A program made the translations under genes and the position numbers. This document shows, in pieces, positions 18,538 to 27,309 of a stretch of 64,000 bases of DNA (within the stretch, counting starts at the first letter, position 1; the number at the start of each line of letters is the position of its first letter). Origin of the DNA: an uncultured Candidatus Actinomarina sp. (lineage in GTDB: Bacteria > Actinomycetota > Acidimicrobiia > Actinomarinales > Actinomarinaceae); contig CABYIX010000001.1 in the NCBI GenBank assembly GCA_902519215.1, positions 62,001-126,000 on the forward strand, given 5' to 3'. The notes under the pieces were generated by a model that was given only the letters and a program-made list of their open reading frames with translations, was not told the DNA's origin and made no database searches.

Positions 18538-19188
18538 ATGTACAAAAATATTACAGCTATAGTAAATGATCCTGATGTAACTTTAGGAACTATAACACCC
18601 GAAATACACTTAGAGTATGCATGGGATGTTAAATGGGATACATTACCCCTTAGTAATAAATACATTATTCTTGGCGGACACATGGGTGCTTACGATACAG
18701 ATAAATTTCCTTACTTAGATTATGAAAAAAAGTGGTTAAAAAAAGCAATAGAAAACAAAACACATATCCTAGGAATATGCTTAGGAGCGCAGTTGATTGC
18801 AGATTCTATGGGTGGAAGAGCATATCTTGCTGATCAAATTGAATTTGGATTTAAAAATTTAGATTTCTTCAGTAACAATAGTATTTACGACAGTTTCAAA
18901 AACCTAAAGGTTTTCACATGGCATAGAGATACATTTGATTTACCACCTAATGCTGAATTAATTGCACAAACTGATTTACCTCAAATTTTTACATTAAGTA
19001 ATGCTGTTGCTTTACAGTTTCATCCTGAAATAGAATTAGAGTTATTTAACCTATGGTATTCAAACGATGTTTCAAAACAAGAATTAAAAGGTTATCCAGT
19101 CGATTCCGAGGTTTTGTATTTAAATGATAATTTAAGTAAGTTGAGAATTAATATGAATGAATTCCTAAATCAATGGATTGCGTTATAA
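18538..19188 (+). CDS. Class I glutamine amidotransferase domain protein
   Basis: 216-aa stand-alone GATase1 of the GMP-synthase-like/GuaA-N group. Nucleophile Cys81 in ILGICLGAQLIA and the catalytic His-x-Glu in LQFHPEIE near residue 163 are present, so it can hydrolyse glutamine; no synthetase domain is attached and the acceptor is unknown. The ATG lies only six bases after the discriminator base of tRNA-Leu(AAG), so cleavage of the tRNA 3' end would release an mRNA with an almost zero-length leader. It converges with the LON-domain gene and overlaps it by 6 bp. Confidence 0.85.
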   Translation: MYKNITAIVNDPDVTLGTITPEIHLEYAWDVKWDTLPLSNKYIILGGHMGAYDTDKFPYLDYEKKWLKKAIENKTHILGICLGAQLIADSMGGRAYLADQIEFGFKNLDFFSNNSIYDSFKNLKVFTWHRDTFDLPPNAELIAQTDLPQIFTLSNAVALQFHPEIELELFNLWYSNDVSKQELKGYPVDSEVLYLNDNLSKLRINMNEFLNQWIAL

Positions 19189-19758
19189 ATTTTTTAACTG
19201 TTTCTGGACAAAATTATTAAGAATTTCATATTTTTTATATAAATCATTTTCATCAATAATTAAATATCTTGTATTAAGGTCTAGTGGGGTAGTAATGCAC
19301 AGTTCATGTAACTTCCTTAACCTGTTCTCGTTATTTACTATAAATTCAGGTATTGCCAAATTGATACCACTTTCAATTAATTTAGCTATTAATCTAGATA
19401 CATACTTTTCTAATGTTGCTAATTCATCAATACTAGGTGGTAAGCCAATCTCATTAAATTCTTCAACCTTGCTGAGGGGGTATTCAGAATTTATTGATAT
19501 TTTTTTTAACTTATGAAGCTTGAGGCATTCAATTATTATTAATTGTTCAGCGTTAGATATATCTTGATGCTCAATAATTCTAACTTCTGAAACTGTTTGA
19601 TGTAATTCCTCTAAATTTTTAGAAACTAAAAATTTTTTATCGTCTTTAATTGCATCTCCTATTAATAAAAGATACCTGGGTTCAAAAACCCTCAAAGCAG
19701 ATATTTCAGTAGGGAAATAATTAATACCTGCACCAAAAATTGGAAAATCAACTAACAT
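19183..19758 (-). CDS. LON-substrate-binding-domain protein
   Basis: 191-aa protein with the N-terminal substrate-binding domain of Lon protease but no ATPase or protease domain. The family start FPIFGAGINYFPTE followed by RVFEPRYLLLIGDAI (residues about 5-37) is diagnostic of stand-alone LonN proteins. Their role is unknown; a part in protein quality control is often assumed. Divergent from guaC with a 37-bp spacer. Confidence 0.85.
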   Translation of the reverse strand: MLVDFPIFGAGINYFPTEISALRVFEPRYLLLIGDAIKDDKKFLVSKNLEELHQTVSEVRIIEHQDISNAEQLIIIECLKLHKLKKISINSEYPLSKVEEFNEIGLPPSIDELATLEKYVSRLIAKLIESGINLAIPEFIVNNENRLRKLHELCITTPLDLNTRYLIIDENDLYKKYEILNNFVQKQLKNL

Positions 19759-19795
19759 TATTGCTGTTAAATATCATAAGAGACTTTTATAAATA

Positions 19796-20842
19796 ATGAG
19801 AATTGAAGACGAAATAAAATTAACTTTTGACGATGTCTTGATAAGACCTAAAAGAAGTACCCTGATATCCAGGTCTGAAGTTCATCTTGAACGATCTTTT
19901 AAATTTAAACATACAGAATCAGTATGGAATGGTGTTCCTATTGTATCGGCAAATATGGATACAACAGGAACATTTGAAACCGCTATATCACTCCAAAAAC
20001 ATAAAATGATTACTGCCATTCATAAATTCTATACTCTTGATGATTGGAAGAAAAATATTTCTGACTTAGATTCTAACTATATAGCTGTAACCGTTGGCCA
20101 ATCTGATGATGATTTAGAACTAGCTAAAAATATATTTAATCTAAATAATGAAATTAAATTTTTGTGTATTGATGTAGCTAATGGTTATCGGGAAGACTTT
20201 ATTAATGCTGTTAAAAAATACAGAGACACATTCAATGAAAAAATTATTATAGCTGGAAACGTAGCCACAAGGGAAATGACAGAAGCTTTGATACTTGCTG
20301 GTGCAGATATTGTAAAGATTGGAATTGGCCCCGGTTCTGTTTGCACTACTAGAAGTGTTGCAGGGGTAGGGTATCCTCAGCTTTCGTCTATATCAGAGTG
20401 TTCTGATGCTGCTCACGGATTAGGTGGACATGTAATGGCAGATGGTGGATGTAAATTTCCAGGAGATGTTTCAAAAGCTTTTGGTGCAGGAGCAGATTTT
20501 GTTATGTTGGGAGGTATGTTTGCTGGTCATGAAGAATCTGGTGGAGAATTAGTTTCAGATGATGATGGTGTTATGTATAAAGATTTTTATGGTATGTCTT
20601 CAACTAAAGCTCAGCAAACATATTACGGAGATTTAGCAGAACACAGAGCTCCTGAAGGAAAGAAAGTAAGATTAAAGTATAAAGGGCCTATAGACACAAC
20701 AATACAGTCAATTCTCGGAGGAGTCCGCTCGGCATGTTCATATGTTGGTGCGAAAACCTTAAAAGATCTTCCAAAATGTACTACTTTTATTAGAGTGACT
20801 CAAACTACCAATGAAATATTTACAACATTTGAAAATCATTGA
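19796..20842 (+). CDS. guaC: GMP reductase
   Basis: NADPH-dependent reductive deamination of GMP to IMP, purine salvage. 348 aa. It is closer to E. coli GuaC than to IMP dehydrogenase: the N-terminus [20 protein letters not shown] is nearly the E. coli start, there are no CBS domains, and the catalytic Cys is in [11 protein letters not shown] near residue 185. The C-terminal block [15 protein letters not shown] is also as in GuaC. The stop codon overlaps the TTG start of the glutaredoxin gene. Confidence 0.95.
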   Translation: MRIEDEIKLTFDDVLIRPKRSTLISRSEVHLERSFKFKHTESVWNGVPIVSANMDTTGTFETAISLQKHKMITAIHKFYTLDDWKKNISDLDSNYIAVTVGQSDDDLELAKNIFNLNNEIKFLCIDVANGYREDFINAVKKYRDTFNEKIIIAGNVATREMTEALILAGADIVKIGIGPGSVCTTRSVAGVGYPQLSSISECSDAAHGLGGHVMADGGCKFPGDVSKAFGAGADFVMLGGMFAGHEESGGELVSDDDGVMYKDFYGMSSTKAQQTYYGDLAEHRAPEGKKVRLKYKGPIDTTIQSILGGVRSACSYVGAKTLKDLPKCTTFIRVTQTTNEIFTTFENH

Positions 20843-21066
20843 AGGTAAAAATCTACACTAAAGAAAATTGCATTTGGTGTGACAGGGCAAAGGGACTTTT
20901 AAATGCACACTCAATTGACTTCGAAGAAGTTGACTTGTCTAATGATATTGAACGGCTAAATTTCTATAAAAAAATAGGTGATAATGTAAAAACAGTTCCT
21001 CAAGTTTATATTGACGATAAAAGAATTGGAGGATATCCACAATTAAAGGCATGGTTGAATGAGTAA
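20839..21066 (+). CDS. Glutaredoxin
   Basis: 75-aa thiol-disulphide oxidoreductase with the dithiol active site CIWC at residues 11-14, the cis-proline TVPQVYID near 53-60 and the GGYPQL glutathione-site motif. The only plausible start is a TTG overlapping the guaC stop. Together with the downstream cation transporter, which overlaps by 8 bp, it forms a guaC-grx-CDF operon. Confidence 0.92.
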   Translation: MKVKIYTKENCIWCDRAKGLLNAHSIDFEEVDLSNDIERLNFYKKIGDNVKTVPQVYIDDKRIGGYPQLKAWLNE

Positions 21067-21958
21067 TCAGGATTCAGCCAAAACTGTTTTTCTTGCTTTG
21101 TCAGTTAATTTTTTTATTGGAGTAATAAAGTCTTTTGTGGCAGTAATAACGAGTTCAAGTGCTATGTTTTCTGAAGCGGTTCATTCTTTTGTTGATTCAT
21201 TTAATCAATTTTTATTATGGTTTGGTATTAAACAATCTAAAAAAAGTAATCCAAAACTTTATCCACTAGGAAGAGGTAAAGAAGAATATTTTTGGACACT
21301 TGTTGTGGCTGTCTTAATTTTTACAATTGGTGGGTTGGTATCTCTTGAACATGGAATTGAGGCCCTGAGTCATCCTAAAAAATTAGATAATTTATTTATT
21401 TCAATTTCAATACTGTCTTTATCAATTTTGTTAGAATCGTATGTTTTAGTTAAAGCAGTGAAAAAATTAAGAAAGAACAGAGATTCAAAATCGATATTAA
21501 AGCTATTAAAACAATCAAATGACGGACCTTTAATTGCTATTGTAGTTGAAGATTTTGCAGCAACATTGGGGTTAATATTTGCGCTTATTGGTACGCTACT
21601 AAGTTTCTTTACGGGCAATTCCTTTTATGATGCTGCTAGTGCAATATTAATTGGTGTTTTATTAATGATTTCTGGTCTTTTCTTAGGTTATGAAATGAAG
21701 CATTTAATAACTGGTGAGTCTGTAGATGAAAATATTTCAAATGTCCTTCAATCAGAAATTAATAAATTTGATAAAGTTAACAAAATAATTAGAACAAATT
21801 TAGTATCAGTCGGTGCTGATAAATATTTGGCAATTGTCCATATTGATTATCTTGATTCATTAACCGATATTGATATTGTGGAACTAAATAGAGAAATACA
21901 AATACAAGTAATAGATATTGAACCTAGATTTTTACACTTATACTTAATCCCTGCTTAA
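21059..21958 (+). CDS. Cation diffusion facilitator family transporter
   Basis: 299-aa inner-membrane metal-proton antiporter of the CDF family (zinc, iron, manganese or cobalt efflux). About six membrane helices. Metal-site residues in helix 2 are visible as [13 protein letters not shown] (His-x3-Asp) and helix 5 has [10 protein letters not shown], which is characteristic of the FieF/YdbO-like branch. A C-terminal cytoplasmic domain of about 80 residues follows. Start overlaps the glutaredoxin gene. Confidence 0.9.
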   Translation: MSNQDSAKTVFLALSVNFFIGVIKSFVAVITSSSAMFSEAVHSFVDSFNQFLLWFGIKQSKKSNPKLYPLGRGKEEYFWTLVVAVLIFTIGGLVSLEHGIEALSHPKKLDNLFISISILSLSILLESYVLVKAVKKLRKNRDSKSILKLLKQSNDGPLIAIVVEDFAATLGLIFALIGTLLSFFTGNSFYDAASAILIGVLLMISGLFLGYEMKHLITGESVDENISNVLQSEINKFDKVNKIIRTNLVSVGADKYLAIVHIDYLDSLTDIDIVELNREIQIQVIDIEPRFLHLYLIPA

Positions 21959-21966
21959 ATAAAAAC

Positions 21967-22338
21967 ATGGAAGTTAAAAAAAATCATTTATCAGATGAAC
22001 AACTAGAAGTTACACAAAACTGTGGAACTGAGCCTCCATTTTCTGGAGAATTACTTAATGAAAAAAGAGAAGGAACATATTTGTGTGTTGTTTGCAGGGA
22101 AACCTTGTTTGAGTCTAATACAAAGTTTGAATCTGGTTCTGGTTGGCCAAGTTTTTTTGATGCAATAGAACATAAAATAAACAGAAAAAAAGATTTTTCA
22201 CATGGAATGGTGAGAATCGAAATAACATGTGCTTTTTGCGACGCACACTTAGGTCATGTTTTCAATGATGGACCCGCACCTTCTGGCCAGCGTTATTGTG
22301 TCAATTCACTCAGTATGGAGTTTTTACCAAATGAATAA
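21967..22338 (+). CDS. msrB: Peptide-methionine (R)-S-oxide reductase
   Basis: Repairs oxidised methionine (R epimer). 123 aa. Zinc-binding pairs CVVC and CAFC, the GSGWPSFF motif, [10 protein letters not shown] and the catalytic Cys in [11 protein letters not shown] are all in place. The ATG lies 8 bp after the CDF gene. The last bases overlap the start of the DUF393 gene. Confidence 0.97.
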   Translation: MEVKKNHLSDEQLEVTQNCGTEPPFSGELLNEKREGTYLCVVCRETLFESNTKFESGSGWPSFFDAIEHKINRKKDFSHGMVRIEITCAFCDAHLGHVFNDGPAPSGQRYCVNSLSMEFLPNE

Positions 22339-22633
22339 AGTATATGTTGATCAAAACTGTTCTATCTGTTCAACCTATGGCGAGTGGATAAGTAAACAAA
22401 ATAATCAATTAGTGATTGAAAGTCATGAAATGTTATCTAAACAAGAGTATGAATTAGATACTTTAGTTTTCAAGACATCTTCAAAAAATTATTATTATTC
22501 AGATGCCGTAATTATGTCAATCGCTTCATTGGGAAAATTTTATAAGCTTATTTATATTTTTAAAATATTTCCTAAAAAACTTCGAGATTATGTCTATAAA
22601 GTGCTTTCTAAAAATAGATATTTATTTAATTGA
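22331..22633 (+). CDS. DUF393 (thiol-disulphide oxidoreductase DCC-like) protein
   Basis: 100-aa protein beginning [17 protein letters not shown], the DCC-family pattern (usual YDGxCxxC) with the CxxC preserved but the Asp-Gly-Asp replaced by Asp-Gln-Asn. The ATG at 22331 overlaps the msrB stop and aligns with the family start, so longer upstream starts are rejected. Position after msrB and a glutaredoxin fits a thiol redox role, which is inference. Confidence 0.7.
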   Translation: MNKVYVDQNCSICSTYGEWISKQNNQLVIESHEMLSKQEYELDTLVFKTSSKNYYYSDAVIMSIASLGKFYKLIYIFKIFPKKLRDYVYKVLSKNRYLFN

Positions 22634-22848
22634 AATATATAAACAAACTTAAACAAAATAAATTGTTTCGAGCTTTTATCATTTTTTCAATTTTCCGTTT
22701 TTTCTATGGATTCTTTATACTTTTCACTTCTTATTTCATTACAACAAGTTTTGATGATGGCTTATTAATAACTGCTGGATTTTTAATAGTTAGTGTTTTC
22801 ACCTCAAGAGTATTATTTAAGAAGTTTAAATTAAAATTTAATCTCTAA
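22630..22848 (+). CDS. Small two-helix membrane protein
   Basis: 72-aa protein, unrecognised. Two hydrophobic segments (residues about 13-36 and 44-61) flanked by lysine-rich ends. TTG start overlaps the stop of the DUF393 gene, and the end overlaps the convergent yajQ gene by 11 bp. Likely the last gene of the msrB transcript. Confidence 0.5.
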   Translation: MKYINKLKQNKLFRAFIIFSIFRFFYGFFILFTSYFITTSFDDGLLITAGFLIVSVFTSRVLFKKFKLKFNL

Positions 22849-23320
22849 AATTACCAAAATTTAATGGAGTTTCTATATCTGACTCTTTAATTAAAGTAAT
22901 TGCTTCTTGTAAATCGTCTCTTTTTTTGCTTGTTACCCTTATATTTTCATTTTGATAAGAACATTGTATTTTTTTATTACTTTTCTTTAACAATGTAATT
23001 ATTTCTTTTGAAGTTGATTGGTCAATTCCTGATTTTAAATTATAGGTTCGTTTTACTTCAGAAGGTAATGTCTCATCCTTAACATCCCCTAAAAATTTTA
23101 TAGAAACACTTCTTTTTACAAATTTTTCTTTTAATACCTGTTCAGCAGCAAGCATCCTATCTAATGTACTACTTTTTAATAAAATGGAATTTTCCATTAA
23201 ACTTATCGATGTTTTCGTATCTCTAAAGTCATATCTATTAGATATCTCTCTATGACATTGGTCAACAGCGTTAGTTACTTCTTGTTTGTTGAATTCTGAT
23301 GATATATCAAATGTTGGCAT
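22838..23320 (-). CDS. yajQ: YajQ-family nucleotide-binding protein
   Basis: 160-aa protein with the two ferredoxin-like domains of YajQ; some members bind cyclic di-GMP. The N-terminus PTFDISSEFNKQEVTNAVDQ and the block SNRYDFRDTKTSI are near-identical to the family, and the C-terminus DIETPLNFGNFRD is also diagnostic. Full length. A TATAGT box six bases upstream of the ATG suggests a leaderless promoter, although crcB ends just upstream on the same strand. Confidence 0.95.
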   Translation of the reverse strand: MPTFDISSEFNKQEVTNAVDQCHREISNRYDFRDTKTSISLMENSILLKSSTLDRMLAAEQVLKEKFVKRSVSIKFLGDVKDETLPSEVKRTYNLKSGIDQSTSKEIITLLKKSNKKIQCSYQNENIRVTSKKRDDLQEAITLIKESDIETPLNFGNFRD

Positions 23321-23326
23321 ATTTGT

Positions 23327-23332
23327 ACTATA
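23327..23332 (-). promoter_or_regulatory. -10 box of yajQ, leaderless type
   Basis: On the minus strand TATAGT ends six bases before the yajQ ATG. Confidence 0.4.
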
Positions 23333-23333
23333 A

Positions 23334-23699
23334 CTATTTTAGAATTCTATTGGCTAAAATCATTCCTGCAAATGCTAATAATATAGATAACAATATCGAT
23401 AATAGTAAATAAATTATCGATTGTAAGTTGCTTTCATTTTGAAGATTTATTACATCATAAGAAAATTGAGAAAAAGTTGTAAATCCACCAAGAACCCCTG
23501 CAAGAAAAAATATATTAAAATATTCATTTTTATCTTTTGCAAAAATAATTAAGAAGCCAAATAAAAACGAACCTATTGTGTTTACTAATAGAGTTCCAAT
23601 ATGATTAAACGTGTATATTTGGGTGACTAAATTAACTATATATCTAAGAAGTGATCCAATACCTCCTCCCAAAAAAACTAATAAACCATTAATTAACAT
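23334..23699 (-). CDS. crcB: Fluoride ion channel
   Basis: Fluc/CrcB fluoride exporter, 121 aa, four membrane helices, active as an antiparallel dimer. Family motifs GGGIGSLLRY (residues 11-20), GTLLVNTIGSFLFGF (about 36-50, with the pore Asn) and GVLGGFTTFSQFS (about 70-82, with the Phe box and Na-site Thr) are complete. One full-length copy is present, consistent with a homodimer. No fluoride riboswitch is recognisable; it overlaps trmL by 11 bp and appears to be transcribed from the trmL promoter. Confidence 0.95.
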   Translation of the reverse strand: MLINGLLVFLGGGIGSLLRYIVNLVTQIYTFNHIGTLLVNTIGSFLFGFLIIFAKDKNEYFNIFFLAGVLGGFTTFSQFSYDVINLQNESNLQSIIYLLLSILLSILLAFAGMILANRILK

Positions 23700-24132
23700 T
23701 ATGTTGCCTTATTGCTTCATACATTACAATACTGACTGAGTTTGCTAAGTTTATGCTTCTAGAGTTAGATTGCATGGGAATTGTTAGTTGATCATACTTA
23801 CTTCTAATGTCATCAGGTAGTCCAACTGATTCCGGACCAAATATTAGAAAATCATACATGTTCAAACTTGAATTCCAATATGGCTCCGTTGCCTTTGAGG
23901 TAAGGGTACATATTTTAGCCCCTTTATTAATATCAATAAATTCTTCCCAAGTTTCATAAGTTTTAGCAGCTGCTAAGTCATGATAATCTAGACCAGCTCT
24001 TCTAATTTTGTTTTCTTGCATATTAAATCCAAATGGCTTTATAAAATTAACAGGAACACCAGAATTAGCTGAAAGCCTTATTATTGCTCCTACATTTCCT
24101 GCTATTTCTGGACTGTAAACAACAATTTCCAT
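23689..24132 (-). CDS. trmL: tRNA (cytidine(34)-2'-O)-methyltransferase
   Basis: SPOUT-family methyltransferase of the wobble ribose in leucine tRNAs. 147 aa. N-terminus VYSPEIAGNVGAIIRLSANSG, then FGPESVGLP (SAM knot) near residue 97 and MQSNSRSINLANSVSIVMYEA near the end, all TrmL/YibK hallmarks. Leads a minus-strand operon with crcB. Its promoter faces that of the acyltransferase gene across a 50-bp spacer. Confidence 0.94.
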   Translation of the reverse strand: MEIVVYSPEIAGNVGAIIRLSANSGVPVNFIKPFGFNMQENKIRRAGLDYHDLAAAKTYETWEEFIDINKGAKICTLTSKATEPYWNSSLNMYDFLIFGPESVGLPDDIRSKYDQLTIPMQSNSRSINLANSVSIVMYEAIRQHNVN

Positions 24133-24138
24133 TATCTA

Positions 24139-24144
24139 ATTATA
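24139..24144 (-). promoter_or_regulatory. -10 box of trmL, leaderless type
   Basis: Consensus TATAAT on the minus strand ends six bases before the trmL ATG. Confidence 0.55.
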
Positions 24145-24170
24145 TTGGTATTTAAGTTACTTGAGCTATG

Positions 24171-24176
24171 TAAAAT
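24171..24176 (+). promoter_or_regulatory. -10 box of the acyltransferase-like gene, leaderless type
   Basis: TAAAAT ends six bases before the GTG start at 24183. This spacing supports the GTG, since an ATG three bases earlier is followed at once by a stop. Confidence 0.5.
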
Positions 24177-24182
24177 ATTTAT

Positions 24183-25745
24183 GTGAGAAAAATTACAAAA
24201 TTATTTATACCAAGTTTTAAGTCACTTAGACATGTTTTTAATGAGACAAATAAGACTTCTATTTCTAGAGAGAGATTTATTGATTTTTTAAAAACATTTG
24301 GCCTTCTACTACTGGTTATTAATTCTTTTTCCTTTTTAGATATTAATTATTCTGGAGGAGAGTACTTAATAATTAACAATTCATATATCTCATCGAATAT
24401 GACAATTATTACATGGTTTACTGTGGGATTGCCTATATTTATATTCTCTATGGGATTTACCAATTTGATTGCTTGGTATTCGAATGTTGGTAGAGATGGC
24501 AGCCAATGGAATTATTTAGTAGATAGAATAAATAGTTTATTAGGCCCAGTGTTAGTTTTAATTTTTTCTGTTTCTATAGCGCTAAATGTCCTATTAAGAA
24601 CTAACGTAATACCAAATTATCTCACTACTACAGAAGATGGTGTAATTTCACTAGTTGAATTTACTTTATGGCCACTTTGGTTAGTTTCAATTTATATGGT
24701 TATGGTTATGTTCGCTCCACTAACAATATACCTTCATAAAAAATATCCTTACTTAACTTTAGCGGTATTCGGATTAGCTACTTTTTTTATTGACATCATT
24801 GAAGTGCCAATAAATTATTCCTATATTCAGGTATTTAATTATCTCTTCTTTTGGTTGACCATACATCAGTTGGGCTATTTCTACGCAGATGGAAAAATAC
24901 AGATATTAAATAAAAGAATTTATTTTATATTGGCTTTAGTTTTTTATGGTTTTCTTTATTATCAAGTAATTTTTAACAAAATTTTATTAAATTTTGCTAA
25001 TTATAGATTAAATTCAATTGGTAATGAAGACCCACCATCAGCATATTATTTAATTGTTTCTTTAGCCTTTATATTTTTCTTGATTTCACTTCAGACTTAT
25101 ATTGACAAATTATTGAACAATAGAAAAGTTTGGTTACTTTTTTCTCACATTCATTCAAATATTTACACAATATACTTATGGCATCTTATTTCATTAATAT
25201 TTGTTCTCTTGTATAACTTAAACCCGCTGAATGTAATATTTATACATGTATTAGTTACGTTTGTGTTTGGCAATTATGAAAGATCACAATTCAATCTTTC
25301 TCCAAATCTTGTCCAAAGAGTAAATCCTCTTCAGCCATGGCCAACACCAATAAAAGCAAGATTTTCATTAAATAACTTTAGCCTTGCTTGGGTTTCTACA
25401 TTTTTAGTTCTTTTGGGAATTATTCATCTGACACTTGGTGGGATTGGTCAAGACGGCTTCTTTAACATTAGAGAATTTTATTTTTTAAGAAGTAATACGT
25501 TCGAAGGTATTGGAAGAATTTTGATTGGTGTTTTGTTACTAAATACCACCGTGAGGGGATTAGAATTCAAAAATAAATTATTATTGTTGGCAGCATTTTT
25601 TATGATAATATCAATGTTTACTAGACAATTAATTGATGAATCTATTACTAATTTTGAATATGCATTTACAATCTCTATAGTTATTTATTTTCTTTATTTA
25701 CTCATACCAAAAAGTAACTATAAATTATCCTCAAAGGTCAAATAA
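24183..25745 (+). CDS. Acyltransferase-3-like integral membrane protein
   Basis: 520-aa protein with about eleven to twelve hydrophobic segments. The opening SRERFIDFLKTFGLLLLVINSFSF resembles the first helix of acyltransferase-3 family proteins (Arg-x3-Asp-x2-Lys). The usual His after the first helix is not obvious; a Trp-His pair occurs in TIYLWHLISL near residue 335, matching the later conserved helix of these proteins. Such enzymes acylate exported sugars or lipids; the substrate here is unknown. GTG start. The AI-2E-type permease follows at 2 bp. Confidence 0.65.
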   Translation: MRKITKLFIPSFKSLRHVFNETNKTSISRERFIDFLKTFGLLLLVINSFSFLDINYSGGEYLIINNSYISSNMTIITWFTVGLPIFIFSMGFTNLIAWYSNVGRDGSQWNYLVDRINSLLGPVLVLIFSVSIALNVLLRTNVIPNYLTTTEDGVISLVEFTLWPLWLVSIYMVMVMFAPLTIYLHKKYPYLTLAVFGLATFFIDIIEVPINYSYIQVFNYLFFWLTIHQLGYFYADGKIQILNKRIYFILALVFYGFLYYQVIFNKILLNFANYRLNSIGNEDPPSAYYLIVSLAFIFFLISLQTYIDKLLNNRKVWLLFSHIHSNIYTIYLWHLISLIFVLLYNLNPLNVIFIHVLVTFVFGNYERSQFNLSPNLVQRVNPLQPWPTPIKARFSLNNFSLAWVSTFLVLLGIIHLTLGGIGQDGFFNIREFYFLRSNTFEGIGRILIGVLLLNTTVRGLEFKNKLLLLAAFFMIISMFTRQLIDESITNFEYAFTISIVIYFLYLLIPKSNYKLSSKVK

Positions 25746-25747
25746 TT

Positions 25748-26779
25748 GTGAATTTACCTAAAGGAGAAACCAGACAAGAGCTTTTAAATAGGGCATTTCT
25801 ATATGTTTTATTTATAGCTATCTCTGTACTGATTTTTTTAAGAGTTAAATCCCTACTGTTCGATCTATTTGTAGCTGTAGTTTTAGCCGCTTTAGCAGAG
25901 CCAGTTGTTTATAGGTTATCAAAAAAAGTTAATAGAAAAGTTTCTGCTTTTATAGCTGTATCAATGATTTTACTAGTGATCGGTGCTACTTTTTTTTCAA
26001 TAATACCAATCATGGTTCAAGAAATTTATTTCCTTTCATCACAAATCCCTACTTACTTTGATAATTTTATAACTTATCTTAATGTTGAGGGATTTGCAGT
26101 TTCTAGTCAGTCATTAGATTTAGAATCACAATTTAATTCACTTATAAAAGATTACGGAAGTACAGTAGGTTCAAGTGTAGTTTTTGCTGGTCAGGGGTTG
26201 TTGAGAACACTTGGACACATTTTTATTATTTTCTTTTTTACGTATTATTTGATAAGTGAAGGTGATGGTTGGAGAGTAAAACTTAAAGAATCACTACCTG
26301 AAAACTTATCAAATTCTATTGACCAGGTTTGGACTATTGGGGTCTCAAAAGCTGGTGGATTTATTGTTGCAAAATTTATACTTGGAATCTTAGCAAGCAT
26401 AGTTTTGTCTCTTGCCTTTTTATTAATTGGACTACCTTCGCCAATAGCACTTGGTGTTTCTGCCGGAATTTTATCACAACTTATACCAGTTGTTGGGACC
26501 TTTTTAGGTGGATTGGTACCTTTTATTGCTTCTATTTCACTAGGGACTACTTCAATGATTGCAACTGTTGGCGTTTTATTAATCTATCAAGTTATAGAAA
26601 ACTATTTTATAAGTCCTAAGGTAACTAAATCAACAATGGAAATACATCCAGCAGTTGCTGTATTTTCAACACTTTTTGGAGCTTATACTCTGGGTGGCGT
26701 TGGTGCTATATTAGCTCTTCCTGTTGCTGCAACAGTGCAAGGTGTTCTTGGAATAATATTAAAGAACAGAAAGAATTAA
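25748..26779 (+). CDS. AI-2E family transporter (PerM/YdiK-type)
   Basis: 343-aa membrane protein of the AI-2E exporter superfamily. It shows the N-terminal hydrophobic pair, a soluble segment of about 80 residues, then the diagnostic region of GLPSPIALGVSAGILSQLIPVVGTFLGGLVP (residues about 233-263) and QVIENYFISPKVTKSTMEIHP. Some members export autoinducer-2 and others are Na+/H+ antiporters, so the substrate cannot be told. GTG start 2 bp after the preceding gene. Confidence 0.88.
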   Translation: MNLPKGETRQELLNRAFLYVLFIAISVLIFLRVKSLLFDLFVAVVLAALAEPVVYRLSKKVNRKVSAFIAVSMILLVIGATFFSIIPIMVQEIYFLSSQIPTYFDNFITYLNVEGFAVSSQSLDLESQFNSLIKDYGSTVGSSVVFAGQGLLRTLGHIFIIFFFTYYLISEGDGWRVKLKESLPENLSNSIDQVWTIGVSKAGGFIVAKFILGILASIVLSLAFLLIGLPSPIALGVSAGILSQLIPVVGTFLGGLVPFIASISLGTTSMIATVGVLLIYQVIENYFISPKVTKSTMEIHPAVAVFSTLFGAYTLGGVGAILALPVAATVQGVLGIILKNRKN

Positions 26780-26785
26780 ATTTTT

Positions 26786-27070
26786 ATGTTTAATTTACCT
26801 ACTTCTGCCATAAAAGCTTTAGACAGTCTTCTTGAACATGTTCAGGAAGAAACAGTTGAGCCTATTGAAGAGTCAATAAAGGGATTAAGGAAAAATTTTA
26901 AAGCTGGTAATTATCTTGCTATAGCCACCCTTTTTATTCTCATTGGTGCTTCCATGGTTTCAAGTCAAGCATTTGAGGGTCAATTTTTTATTCAATCACT
27001 TATTTATTTTTCCTTCGCGCTGTTGGCATTATTGAGTTTCGGAATTATTGTTTGGAGGATTTTGAAATGA
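26786..27070 (+). CDS. Small membrane protein, unknown
   Basis: 94-aa protein. Residues 1-40 are an amphipathic, acidic-then-basic helix and residues about 44-62 and 66-90 form two membrane helices. Not recognised. Six bases separate it from the permease gene and its stop overlaps the next small gene (ATGA), so it belongs to the same operon. Confidence 0.6.
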   Translation: MFNLPTSAIKALDSLLEHVQEETVEPIEESIKGLRKNFKAGNYLAIATLFILIGASMVSSQAFEGQFFIQSLIYFSFALLALLSFGIIVWRILK

Positions 27071-27222
27071 GTTCTTTTTCAGAAAATTATGATAATTTAA
27101 AAAATGAACTAAATAAAGATCAATCTAAATTGATATCTCTTATATTCTTTGGCATTATATTGGGAAGGGTTTACGAAAAGTTTTTAACAATAAAAAAATC
27201 GATAACAAGAAAATTTAAATGA
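27067..27222 (+). CDS. 51-aa membrane-associated protein
   Basis: Short gene coupled by ATGA overlaps on both sides. The product has a polar N-terminal half and one hydrophobic stretch at residues 22-32 (LISLIFFGIIL) followed by a lysine/arginine-rich tail, giving an inside-positive topology. Not recognised. The overlap pattern and start-stop coupling, rather than similarity, are the support. Confidence 0.5.
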   Translation: MSSFSENYDNLKNELNKDQSKLISLIFFGIILGRVYEKFLTIKKSITRKFK

Positions 27223-27308
27223 GTAAAAATACACAAAAAATAATAGTTATTATTGTTTCATCGGCAATGGTTATAACCCTATTGTTACCTCTTTTATCAG
27301 CATTATAA
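27219..27308 (+). CDS. 29-aa single-helix miniprotein
   Basis: ATG overlaps the stop of the preceding gene. Product begins MSKNTQKIIVIIV and consists of a short basic N-terminus plus one membrane helix ending LLPLLSAL. The architecture is like the Firmicutes Prli42 miniprotein that tethers the stressosome, and like DUF4044 peptides; that parallel is by eye and unproven. The trmI TTG start follows 1 bp after the stop. Confidence 0.5.
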   Translation: MSKNTQKIIVIIVSSAMVITLLLPLLSAL

Positions 27309-27309
27309 A

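Noticed and set aside
23334-23699. Fluoride riboswitch upstream of crcB
   Set aside because: crcB begins inside trmL, leaving no leader for a riboswitch.
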